From contig JAQGNM010000247.1 in the NCBI GenBank assembly GCA_028291845.1, forward strand, positions 1 to 15,753: a stretch of DNA of 15,753 nucleotides, in the 5' to 3' direction. The translations under genes were made by a program, and so were the position numbers. Below are positions 6,878-13,989 of this stretch, in pieces. This DNA is from Massilia sp. (GTDB lineage Bacteria > Pseudomonadota > Gammaproteobacteria > Burkholderiales > Burkholderiaceae_D). Below the pieces are notes generated by a model. That model worked only from the letters and a program-made list of their open reading frames with translations, had not been told where the DNA came from and made no database searches. The first letter of the stretch is position 1; the number at the start of each line of letters is the position of its first letter.

Positions 6878-7030
6878 GGTATTTCCTCTCGCTGGGCGAT
6901 GTGTGTCCGAGACCACATGGGCTCGTTGACAAGGCATCAGCGTACGCGCCTGCCCGGCGCTGCAGCTGCCGGTTTGTCGCAAATGCTTGCCTGTTCTTCT
7001 CATCGGCGCGTTGGGCGGCACTGCGGGTGC

Positions 7031-7036
7031 TATATT
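7031..7036 (+). promoter_or_regulatory. Possible -10 element TATATT for the first AraC gene
   Basis: TATATT stands out in a GC-rich spacer 6 nt before the first ATG at 7043. If used, transcription would start near that ATG, making the message leaderless or favouring the second in-frame ATG at 7058. No good -35 is found at 16-18 bp (TTGGGC at 7011 leaves only 14). Confidence 0.3.
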
Positions 7037-7042
7037 GAATCG

Positions 7043-7921
7043 ATGGAAAATTCGACGATGAGCGGGATCAAGGAGCTGCGCGAGATCGTCATGCGCGCCG
7101 GCGACAAATGGACCGCCACCGGCTTGCCGCGCGTGACGATGGTGCGGGCCGAAGCGTGTTCGGACCAGGTCTACCAACCGATGCTGCACCTGGTACTGCA
7201 GGGGACCAAGAGCCTGTCGATCGGCGACCACGTCCTGCAATTCGCACCAGCCACCTATTTCATCGTGCCGGTGGACCTGCCCGCGCTTGGCCAGGTGTCC
7301 GGCGCGCTGCCGGGACAAAGCTACCTGGCCCTGAGCCTGACGCTCGATCCCGCCGTGATTGCCGCCATGCTCGCGGACCTGTGCGAGACCGGGGTCGAGC
7401 GGCAAGGCGACGCATTTTGCGTGACGGCGGCCGGCCCGGAACTGATCGATGCGTGGCTGCGCATGATGCGGCTGGTCGATCGTCCACAGGAGGCTGCGCT
7501 GCTGGCGCCGATGATCGAACGCGAGATTTTATTCCGCGTCCTGCAAGGGCCGCAGGGTGACATGCTGCGCCAGATCGCGCGCCCGGACAGCCGCTTGTCG
7601 CAGGTGCGGCGCACGATCGACTGGATCCGCCTTCACTTCGCCGAACCGCTGCGCGTGGAGCCCCTGGCAAAGATGGCGGGGATGAGCGTGGCGGCGTTCT
7701 ACCGGCACTTCCGCGCAGTGACGGCAATGACGCCGATCCAGTATCAAAAGCGCCTGCGCCTGTTGAAGGCGCGGCGCCAGCTGCTGTTCGAGCCGCACGA
7801 CGCGGCATCGGTCGCGTTCTCGGTGGGGTACGAGAGTGCGTCGCAGTTCAGCCGCGAATACGCGCGCATGTTCGGCATGCCGCCGGTGCGCGACGTGGCC
7901 CGGTTCAAAACGCCGGCCTGA
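7043..7921 (+). CDS. AraC family transcriptional regulator (AraC_N type), first paralogue
   Basis: 292 residues from ATG 7043. The N-terminal half (about 25-165) matches the AraC-type regulator N-terminal domain (PF06719-like): YQPMLHLVLQGTKSL, then FAPATYFIVPVDLP. The C-terminal half (about 190-288) carries the two AraC helix-turn-helices: LRVEPLAKMAGMSVAAFYRHF (203-223) and VAFSVGYESASQFSREYARMFG (257-278). A second in-frame ATG at 7058 is better spaced from a GGAAAA Shine-Dalgarno, so the true start may be five codons later. It is divergent from the SDR at 6113-6877, the likely target, and converges on a paralogue at 7940-8836 with 18 bp between them. Members of this branch usually activate a neighbouring oxidoreductase in response to an unidentified ligand. 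Confidence 0.92.
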   Translation: MENSTMSGIKELREIVMRAGDKWTATGLPRVTMVRAEACSDQVYQPMLHLVLQGTKSLSIGDHVLQFAPATYFIVPVDLPALGQVSGALPGQSYLALSLTLDPAVIAAMLADLCETGVERQGDAFCVTAAGPELIDAWLRMMRLVDRPQEAALLAPMIEREILFRVLQGPQGDMLRQIARPDSRLSQVRRTIDWIRLHFAEPLRVEPLAKMAGMSVAAFYRHFRAVTAMTPIQYQKRLRLLKARRQLLFEPHDAASVAFSVGYESASQFSREYARMFGMPPVRDVARFKTPA

Positions 7922-7951
7922 CGCACGGCATCGGCCGCTTCAGGCCGTGCG
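7922..7951. terminator. Hairpin between the converging AraC genes, possible bidirectional terminator
   Basis: CGCACGGC at 7922-7929 pairs perfectly with GCCGTGCG at 7944-7951 around a 14-nt loop that contains a further CGGCCG. It begins directly after one AraC stop and includes the stop of the other. No T-run follows on either side, so intrinsic termination is uncertain. Confidence 0.4.
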
Positions 7952-8836
7952 CGTGTGCGCCAGCATCCGCGCGGTGTCGCGTTGCGGCGCCATGCCGAAC
8001 AGCCGCGCATATTCGCGGCTGAACTGGGTCGGGCTTTCGTAGCCGACATCGTAGGCGGCCGCCGCCACGCTGCTGCCCTTGGCCACCATCAGCGTACGCG
8101 CGTGCATCAGGCGAATGCGCTTCTGGTACTGCACCGGACTCAATGACGTTGCCGCCTTGAAGTGGCGGTGAAACGCCGACACGCTCATCGCGGCCTTGTC
8201 GGCCAGCGCTTCGACGCGCAGGGGCAAACTGAAATCGCGCCGGATCCATGCGATCGCCGCCGCCAGCCGCGCCATGGCGCTGTCGGGCGCCGCGATGGCA
8301 CGCAACATGGCGCCATGCGGCCCTTGCAGCACGCGATACAGGATCTCGCGCTCGTACGCCGGCGCCAGCGCGGCGATATCGCCTGGCCTGGCCATCAAGC
8401 CCAGCATGCGCGTCCAGGCGTCGAGCAGCTCCGGCGTGACGGCGGCGACCGAAAAGGCGCCGCCGCGGTTTTCAGCGCAGTCCGGCGGCAGGTCCGCGAT
8501 CAGGTCGGCCAGGATGGACGGCACCAGTGTCAGGGCCACCGCCATGTAGGGTGCGCCGGCCGCATCGGCGCGGATCACGCCGACCGCCGGCAACTCCACC
8601 GACATGACGAAATACGTCGCCGGATCGTAGTCGAAGGTGTGCTCGCCGACTGTCATCGATTTACTGCCCTGCAGGATCAGGTTGATCATCGGCTGGTAGA
8701 CGGTCGCCAGTTCATGCTCGGGAATGGCGCCCTGCACCATCGCCACCCGCGGGATGCCGGTCTCCAGCCGCCCGTTGCCGTTTTGCGCGGCGAGTTCGCG
8801 CAAACGTCCCATCTGCTCGTCGATTTGTTTGTCCAT
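7940..8836 (-). CDS. AraC family transcriptional regulator (AraC_N type), second paralogue
   Basis: 298 residues from the ATG at 8836; the extension to 8950 lies in the promoter region and adds an unrelated hydrophobic segment. The N-terminal domain (about 28-170) has YQPMINLILQGSKSMTVGEH and DPATYFVMSVELP. The C-terminal helix-turn-helices lie at about 205-228 (LRVEALADKAAMSVSAFHRHF) and 258-282 (AAYDVGYESPTQFSREYARLFG). By eye more than half of the C-terminal 130 residues match the neighbouring regulator at 7043-7921, so the two are paralogues in inverted orientation. It is divergent from the SDR at 8972, and direct repeats 21 bp apart in that spacer suit AraC-type binding. It probably controls SDR2 and the genes after it. 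The ligand is unknown. Confidence 0.92.
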   Translation of the reverse strand: MDKQIDEQMGRLRELAAQNGNGRLETGIPRVAMVQGAIPEHELATVYQPMINLILQGSKSMTVGEHTFDYDPATYFVMSVELPAVGVIRADAAGAPYMAVALTLVPSILADLIADLPPDCAENRGGAFSVAAVTPELLDAWTRMLGLMARPGDIAALAPAYEREILYRVLQGPHGAMLRAIAAPDSAMARLAAAIAWIRRDFSLPLRVEALADKAAMSVSAFHRHFKAATSLSPVQYQKRIRLMHARTLMVAKGSSVAAAAYDVGYESPTQFSREYARLFGMAPQRDTARMLAHTRTA

Positions 8837-8877
8837 GATGCATTGGACCCCAACGCCGGGCATCGCACAAGGCAAAA

Positions 8878-8906
8878 GCAGGATCAGGCAGATTTCAGGC
8901 AGGATC
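8878..8906. promoter_or_regulatory. Direct repeats spaced 21 bp in the AraC/SDR spacer, probable AraC-family operator
   Basis: GCAGGATC occurs at 8878-8885 and again at 8899-8906, a 21-bp period, which is the half-site spacing of araI1-araI2-type operators. A second, overlapping repeat TCAGGCAG at 8884-8891 and 8895-8902 has an 11-bp period. The site lies midway between the divergent starts at 8836 and 8972. Binding by the adjacent AraC protein is inference. Confidence 0.45.
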
Positions 8907-8971
8907 GGATGCGCCGGCAGGTGCCACCAGCCGTACAGTCGATGCCTCACTTCCGATCACTGGAGCTACAC

Positions 8972-9715
8972 ATGAATATCATCGTCATCACCGGCGGCAG
9001 CCGCGGCATCGGCGCTGCCACCGCCATCGAAGCGGCCAAACGGGGCATGGGCGTCATCCTCACTTACAACACCAATGCCGGCGCCGCGCACAAGGTGGTG
9101 GCCACCATCGAAGCGGCTGGCGGCAAAGCCGTCGCGCTGCCGCTCGATGTCGCCAACGTCGACAGCTTCGGCGCCTTCAAGGAGGCAGTCGTCCAGACGC
9201 TGGCGGCGACCTGGCACAGCGCCACCTTGCACGGCCTGGTCAACAACGCCGGCTACGGCCTGTTCAACCCGATCGAAACCGTCACCGCGGCGCAGTTCGA
9301 CGGCCTGATGAACGTGCACTTGAAGGGACCGTTTTTTCTGACCCAGGCGCTGCTGCCGCTGCTGGCCTCCGGCGCCGCCATCGTCAACCTGACCAGCGCG
9401 ACGACCCGCGTGGCCACCGCCGGGGTGGCGCCTTATGCGGCCTTCAAGGGCGGCCTGGAAGTCCTTTCGCGCTACATGGCCAAGGAGTTCGGCGCACGCG
9501 GCATCCGCGTCAACGCCGTCTCGCCAGGCGCAATCCGCACCGAACTCGGCGGCGGCCTGAACGACGAATTCGAAGCCATGCTGGCCGGGCAAACAGCGCT
9601 CGGACGGGTCGGCGAACCGCAGGATGTGGCACGTGTCATCGCCACCCTGCTCTCTGCCGAAACTGCCTGGATCAATGCACAAACCGTCGAAGTCGCCGGC
9701 GGGTACATCATTTAG
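8972..9715 (+). CDS. SDR family NAD(P)-dependent oxidoreductase (right arm of mirror module)
   Basis: 247 residues. TGGSRGIG at 7-14, LDV at 58-60, NNAG at 91-94, catalytic Ser142 in NLTSATTR, Tyr155 and Lys159 in APYAAFKGG, and the C-terminal GRVGEPQDVARVIATLLS then WINAQTVEVAGG. A GGAG Shine-Dalgarno at 8962-8965 supports the start at 8972. The overall shape is the 3-oxoacyl-ACP-reductase/glucose-dehydrogenase-like classical SDR; the substrate cannot be named. It is not a recent copy of the SDR at 6113-6877, since motifs and loops differ widely. It heads a probable operon with the VOC protein (117-bp gap) and the saccharopine-dehydrogenase-like protein, and is divergent from the second AraC gene. 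Confidence 0.92.
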   Translation: MNIIVITGGSRGIGAATAIEAAKRGMGVILTYNTNAGAAHKVVATIEAAGGKAVALPLDVANVDSFGAFKEAVVQTLAATWHSATLHGLVNNAGYGLFNPIETVTAAQFDGLMNVHLKGPFFLTQALLPLLASGAAIVNLTSATTRVATAGVAPYAAFKGGLEVLSRYMAKEFGARGIRVNAVSPGAIRTELGGGLNDEFEAMLAGQTALGRVGEPQDVARVIATLLSAETAWINAQTVEVAGGYII

Positions 9716-9832
9716 GCAAACAAAAGGAACACGCTTGCACGTGTGCGTACCGGCGCAGAACAACAGCGACAGCGCCCGATCATCCTTAACGCCAATGCAC
9801 TCGAACGATTCATCACCTGCCAGGGAGCTGCC

Positions 9833-10261
9833 ATGCTGGACCACCTGTTTCTCTCCGTCGCCGATGTCCCGGCCTCGGTCGCCTTTTACGAGCGCGCCCT
9901 GGCGCCCCTCGGTATCGTCCACGTCCATGACTACAACGGCGCCGACGGCCCACCCGGCCATCCCGACCTGAAAGGCTTCGGCAGCAACCATCGCATCTAT
10001 TTCTGGCTGCGCGCCGGCGCCGCCGATGCGCGCGCCGTCCACATCGGCTTCGTGGCCGGCAGCAGCGCTGCCGTCGATGCCTTTTATGCAGCCGCGCTGC
10101 AGGCTGGCGCGGCGGACAATGGCGCCCCCGGTCCGCGCCTTCACTACGACCCGCGCTACTACGCGGCGAATATTTTTGATCCTGATGGCTACAGCATCGA
10201 AGTTGTCTACAAAAGCTGGCAGCACATGCAGTCGTCAAGCACACAGGAACCGATCCCATGA
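9833..10261 (+). CDS. VOC (glyoxalase/dioxygenase fold) family protein
   Basis: 142 residues from ATG 9833, which has an AGGGAG Shine-Dalgarno 5 nt upstream; the reading to 9743 adds non-family residues. MLDHLFLSVADVPASVAFYERALAPLG is the classic first beta-alpha-beta-beta unit with metal ligand His4. The second unit contains AVHIGF (His70) and FDPDGYSIEVVY (Glu123), so the usual His/His/Glu metal set is present. Similar small proteins are annotated as glyoxalase-like or bleomycin-resistance-like, but the reaction is unknown. The stop TGA overlaps the next ATG (ATGA), indicating tight coupling to the saccharopine-dehydrogenase-like gene. Confidence 0.9.
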   Translation: MLDHLFLSVADVPASVAFYERALAPLGIVHVHDYNGADGPPGHPDLKGFGSNHRIYFWLRAGAADARAVHIGFVAGSSAAVDAFYAAALQAGAADNGAPGPRLHYDPRYYAANIFDPDGYSIEVVYKSWQHMQSSSTQEPIP

Positions 10262-11244
10262 CCCAGACCATCCTGATTTACGGCGCCACCGGCTACACCG
10301 GCAAACTGGTCGCCATGCAAGCGCGCGATACCCGGCTCGCGTTTGAAATCGCCGGCCGCAACGCCACCCAAGTGACCGCCCTGGCCGACCAGCTGGGCGT
10401 GCCGTGCCGCGTCTTTGCGCTGGACGATCCCGCCACCATCCGCGCCAGCCTGGCCGGCGTCACGGCCGTCCTGAACTGCGCGGGGCCGTTCGCCAGCACT
10501 GCCGGTCCGCTGATGGAGGCCTGCATCGCTTGCGGCGTCCATTACCTCGATATCACGGCCGAATACAAGGTGTATGCACTGGCTCAATCGTGGTCGGCGC
10601 GCGCCGCTGCCGCCGGCGTCATGCTGCTGCCAGGGGTCGGCTGGGACGTGGTGCCGAGCGATTGCCTTGCCCTGTACCTTGCGGCGAAGGTCGACCAGCC
10701 GCAGCGCCTGCGCATCGCCCTGCAGGTCGCCAATTCGATGTCGCGTGGCTCGGTCAGCAGCGTCGGCGAGATCCTCGGCGTCGGTGTGCTGGCGCGCGTC
10801 GACGGCGTCATCGCGGCCACGCCCGACGCCGCGCCGGCACGCTTCGACTTCGGCGCCGGCCCGGTCGACTGCACTCCCTTGTCGTTCGGCGACCTGGTCA
10901 CTGCGTGGAAGTCGACCGGCATTCCGAATATAGCGATGTTCGTCAACATCAAGGACAACGTTTTGCCGGAAGGCGTCGCCGCCATGCCTGATGGTCCTTC
11001 GCTGGACGAACGCCTTGCCAACCGCGCTGCCGCCGTGGCGGAAGTCACCGGCATCGATGGCACAGTCGTACGTGCGCGCATCGACACCATCAACGGTTAC
11101 TCCTACACGCCGCTGGCCGCCGTCGCAGCGCTGCACCGGGTCGTGGCGGGTCGGATCGAGCCTGGCTTCCAGACGCCGGGCACCGTATTCGGCGCCGATT
11201 TCGCGGTAACGATTGGAGGCACGCGGATCATCGACATGGGGTAG
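10258..11244 (+). CDS. Saccharopine dehydrogenase NADP-binding-domain protein (trans-acting enoyl reductase-like)
   Basis: 328 residues. The Rossmann start MTQTILIYGATGYTGKLVAM carries GATGYTG (9-15), AGRN at 32-35, VLNCAGPFASTAGPLMEAC (71-89), YLDITAE (96-102) and PGVGWDVVPSDCLALYLA (125-142). This is the COG3268 pattern of saccharopine-dehydrogenase-related proteins, as in trans-acting enoyl reductases. The length is somewhat shorter than the mycobacterial ~400-residue members. Its reaction is probably NAD(P)-linked but the substrate is unknown. An AGGA Shine-Dalgarno at 10245-10248 lies within the VOC gene, and the start overlaps its stop by 4 nt. With SDR2 and the VOC protein this forms a likely AraC-regulated redox operon; it ends before an AT-rich, gene-free stretch. 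Confidence 0.88.
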   Translation: MTQTILIYGATGYTGKLVAMQARDTRLAFEIAGRNATQVTALADQLGVPCRVFALDDPATIRASLAGVTAVLNCAGPFASTAGPLMEACIACGVHYLDITAEYKVYALAQSWSARAAAAGVMLLPGVGWDVVPSDCLALYLAAKVDQPQRLRIALQVANSMSRGSVSSVGEILGVGVLARVDGVIAATPDAAPARFDFGAGPVDCTPLSFGDLVTAWKSTGIPNIAMFVNIKDNVLPEGVAAMPDGPSLDERLANRAAAVAEVTGIDGTVVRARIDTINGYSYTPLAAVAALHRVVAGRIEPGFQTPGTVFGADFAVTIGGTRIIDMG

Positions 11245-11742
11245 ACGAAGATTGAGAGTCTGTCATCGTGCCACATCGGGCGTGACCGGAATTTGGCGAA
11301 AGCGAATGCCGCCAAGAATATAGGTCCTCGCGACCTGAGCGTTCAACAACGGCAGGTGATCAATTACTCCGATAACAGCCCTACAAGGTTCCCCTCAAGT
11401 GAGGGCGATGAGCTCGCTATCATCGCAATTCGAGCTATTGCTCACCGGACAAGGCCCCGACTCCAGCCATGTCCGATTTCACCTACAACAAAACGCGCCT
11501 GTTTTACCGCGCGCACATTTGCAATAAACACATCTGGCTCGTAATCTTACATTTCTGCATGCCAGTGTCACAATTCAAGGTTTGCTTTTTGACCTTTCCA
11601 GACGGAAATTCTTCGTGTCTGATTTCGCCATGGAATTGATTGTCGCTATGCATGAGATTGATTGCAGTTGTTGACGGGATTAATCCGCCCAAATTTCGCT
11701 CAACATAACGTCGTTTATTTGGCTCGAAAGGCGCTCGACAAT
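11245..11742. other. AT-richer intergenic stretch before the hybrid kinase
   Basis: About 500 bp without a credible gene. GC falls markedly after about 11480 compared with the genes to the left. It holds a small hairpin CCCTC-AAGT-GAGGG at 11392-11405 and an isolated TTGACG at 11671 without a matching -10. Reading frames here (for example 11504-11776 on minus) have no family similarity that I recognise. Confidence 0.6.
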
Positions 11743-13692
11743 ATGATCCAACCTTACGCAGTCTCATCTCTCCCACCCAATCAGCTGGCTGAATTAACCC
11801 GGCTGATGATAGAAGAGGTTAAGGAAGCGGCCGTCTTTTTTATGAATCCTGATGGGATCATTGAAAGCTGGAACAGCGCAGCGGAACAGATCAAGGGCTT
11901 CACCGCGGAGGACGCAATCGGAAGCCACCTGTCGCTGCTCTACACGGATGAAGACAAGGCCCGCGGATGGGCGGATCATAATTTAAAGGAAGCAATGCAC
12001 AGCGGCTTCTTCAGGGAGGAACGGTGGCGACAACGTAAAGACGGCAGCGTGTTTTGGGCCAGGGTGCTACTCACGTGTTTGCGCAATGAAGCTGGTGAGC
12101 ATATTGGATTCTCCAAGATCACGCTCGACCTGACAGAACATAAACTGCTTGAGCGCTGCGTCAAGGAGAAGGAAGAGACCAGGCGCGTGCTGTCAGCCGC
12201 CAGTGCCGGCACATGGACGTGGCATCCTGAAAAGGAGCAGGTGGATGTCTGCCAAAATTTTTTGGCGCTATTGGGTCACACTGGCAAGGACACTACTATT
12301 TCCTTTGCGCAGTGGCTGACTTTTATTCATCCAGATCATCGGGAAGTAATAGCAGATCAGCTGGAACGTGCTCATGCGGGCGGCCATCTCGACTCGGTGC
12401 GCATGGAAATGTTGATGCGCGAGAAAGGTGGCTCGCACCGCTGGTTTGCCGCGCGTGCAGAATGGCATCAGGAAACCGCAGGTGGTCCTTACGTGCTTCA
12501 GGGCGTGAACATAGATATCCAGGAGTTGAAAACAATTGGGGATGAACGGCAGCAGGCGATTGAAAAATTAAAGGCTGAGGATGTCCGCAAGAATGAATTT
12601 CTGGCCATGTTGGCTCATGAGCTGAGAAATCCCCTGGCGCCCATTAGTGCAGGGGCAGAAGTCTTAAGATTGGTCAGACAGGATGAGGCGCGGGTACGGA
12701 AGACTGGCGAAATCATCAGCCGGCAGGCCGCGCATATGTCCAATCTCATCAATGATTTGCTGGATGTGTCGCGGGTAACGCGCGGCTTGGCTGATATGGA
12801 AAGTAAAACACTGGATGTCCGCCAGGTCGTGTCCGATGCCGTCGAGCAGGCAAAACCGCTCATCCGCTCGAAGCATCATCATTTGACTTTGAACATTCCC
12901 CCGCAAACCGCGCTGGTTGCTGGCGACAACAAGCGCCTGGTGCAGGTCGTTTCGAATTTGCTCAACAACGCGGCGAAGTACACCCCTGAAGGCGGCACCA
13001 TAGCGCTGAAAATTGAGGTGCGGCAGCCGCAGGTCATATTGGAAATCACCGATAGTGGCATCGGCATGGACCCGGGATTGCTCGATCACGTCTTTGAGCT
13101 TTTTGCCCAGGCAGAGCGCAGTTCCGACCGTTCTTCCGGGGGCCTGGGCCTGGGGCTCGCGCTGGTCAAAAGTATTGTTGAGCTGCACGGCGGAAGCGTC
13201 TCTGCCGCAAGCGAAGGGATCGGCAATGGCAGCAGAGTTACCGTGGTCTTGCCGCGAATTCATCAGGACCTGGAAGTGCCGGTCGCACCTGGCGGTCGCC
13301 CTCTTGCACTAGACGCTTTGCATGGATTAAAAATCCTGGTCGTCGACGACAATGTCGATGCGGCGGACATGTTGAGCACCATCCTGGAAGCATCAGGGCA
13401 TCAAGTGATTGCGGAAAACGAAGCAAGGCGAGCCTTGGAGCGGGCGAGCCGCGAATCACCGGACGTATGCCTGCTTGATATTGGATTACCTGAAATGGAC
13501 GGACACGAGTTGGCAGAGCGTCTTCGCGCCCAGCCAGCCACACAGAACGCGGTGCTGATCGCAATCACTGGCTACGGGCAGCAAAGCGATCAGGAAAAAG
13601 CTCTCGCCGCTGGGTTTGACCATCATTTCACAAAACCTGTGGACATGGAAAAACTGCGTGCGATTCTTGCCGGGATCTGCGTGTCTAAATAG
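11743..13692 (+). CDS. Hybrid sensor histidine kinase: PAS-PAS-HisKA-HATPase_c-REC
   Basis: 649 residues from ATG 11743 (GAAAGG about 11 nt upstream); an in-frame TTG at 11662 is less likely. There is no membrane segment, so sensing is cytosolic. PAS 1 spans about 22-135 (VFFMNPDGIIESWNSAAEQI, FSKITLDLTEHK); PAS 2 spans about 145-262 (GTWTWHPEKEQ, FIHPDHR). The H-box is FLAMLAHELRNPLAP with His292; the N-box NLLNNAAKYTPEGG includes N409; G-boxes are DSGIGM and GGLGLGLALVK. The C-terminal receiver (about 529-645) has DD535-536, phospho-acceptor Asp579 in LLDIGLPEMDG and Lys631. All catalytic residues appear intact. No DNA-binding response regulator, Hpt protein or CheB/CheR lies nearby, so it is an orphan whose phosphate may pass to a distant Hpt. 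Codon use and GC are lower than in neighbours, suggesting separate origin. Confidence 0.93.
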   Translation: MIQPYAVSSLPPNQLAELTRLMIEEVKEAAVFFMNPDGIIESWNSAAEQIKGFTAEDAIGSHLSLLYTDEDKARGWADHNLKEAMHSGFFREERWRQRKDGSVFWARVLLTCLRNEAGEHIGFSKITLDLTEHKLLERCVKEKEETRRVLSAASAGTWTWHPEKEQVDVCQNFLALLGHTGKDTTISFAQWLTFIHPDHREVIADQLERAHAGGHLDSVRMEMLMREKGGSHRWFAARAEWHQETAGGPYVLQGVNIDIQELKTIGDERQQAIEKLKAEDVRKNEFLAMLAHELRNPLAPISAGAEVLRLVRQDEARVRKTGEIISRQAAHMSNLINDLLDVSRVTRGLADMESKTLDVRQVVSDAVEQAKPLIRSKHHHLTLNIPPQTALVAGDNKRLVQVVSNLLNNAAKYTPEGGTIALKIEVRQPQVILEITDSGIGMDPGLLDHVFELFAQAERSSDRSSGGLGLGLALVKSIVELHGGSVSAASEGIGNGSRVTVVLPRIHQDLEVPVAPGGRPLALDALHGLKILVVDDNVDAADMLSTILEASGHQVIAENEARRALERASRESPDVCLLDIGLPEMDGHELAERLRAQPATQNAVLIAITGYGQQSDQEKALAAGFDHHFTKPVDMEKLRAILAGICVSK

Positions 13693-13700
13693 CTTTGAAT

Positions 13701-13752
13701 TTTCCGGGCGCCGGAGTACACAGCGTGCGCGGTCTCCGGTCGAGAGCGGAAA
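13701..13752. repeat. Two-part inverted repeat just after the kinase stop
   Basis: CCGGAG (13711-13716) pairs with CTCCGG (13734-13739), and the outer TTTCCG (13701-13706) pairs with CGGAAA (13747-13752), leaving internal loops. It could be a weak terminator for the kinase gene or part of the junction with the truncated FAD oxidase. No T-run follows. Confidence 0.3.
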
Positions 13753-13816
13753 GTCGCAAATTGCCGCGTAACTCTACATTCAAACCAGACGAGCGCGTGG
13801 GGCAGATTATCGGCTC

Positions 13817-13989
13817 AAGCGTGGCGCCGCCGGCCGGCCCGGAGTTGACGCCCTGGGGCACCACGCGCACGCCGCCGGCATGACAGGCGCGCATGACGCC
13901 TGCGACCTGGTCCACGCTGGAAGGCCTCAGCACGGCATCGGCTCCCGGCGTTCGCTGCAGGGACTCGAGCAGCCTTGGCCGGCGATCAT
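13817..13989 (-). pseudogene. 5' stub of an FAD-linked oxidase (GlcD / D-lactate dehydrogenase type)
   Basis: Minus-strand translation from about 13975 reads LLESLQRTPGADAVLRPSSV, then DQVAGVMRACHAGGVRVVPQ and GVNSGPAGGAT. This is the beginning of the PCMH-type FAD-binding domain (FAD_binding_4), as in glycolate oxidase GlcD and D-2-hydroxyacid dehydrogenases, where RPxSxxEV and VPQGGNTGLVGGAT are conserved. After GGAT the similarity stops; about 400 residues and the covalent or non-covalent FAD core are missing. An ATG at 13987-13989 overlaps the amidohydrolase TGA in the usual ATGA way but is in another frame, so a frameshift seems to follow it. The pseudo-frame runs on to 13685, into the kinase end. 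Probably once the third gene of the transporter-amidohydrolase operon. Confidence 0.7.

Noticed and set aside
6878..7405. Extended N-terminus of the SDR at 6113-6877
   Set aside because: The extension is antisense to the AraC gene and has no SDR similarity; the ATG at 6877 has a good Shine-Dalgarno.
11677..11686. Palindrome GGATTAATCC before the kinase
   Set aside because: Only 10 bp, single copy, and no nearby promoter elements to give it meaning.
11504..11776. 90-codon minus-strand reading frame in the AT-rich spacer
   Set aside because: No recognisable domain or good Shine-Dalgarno, and its 5' end overlaps the kinase start on the other strand.
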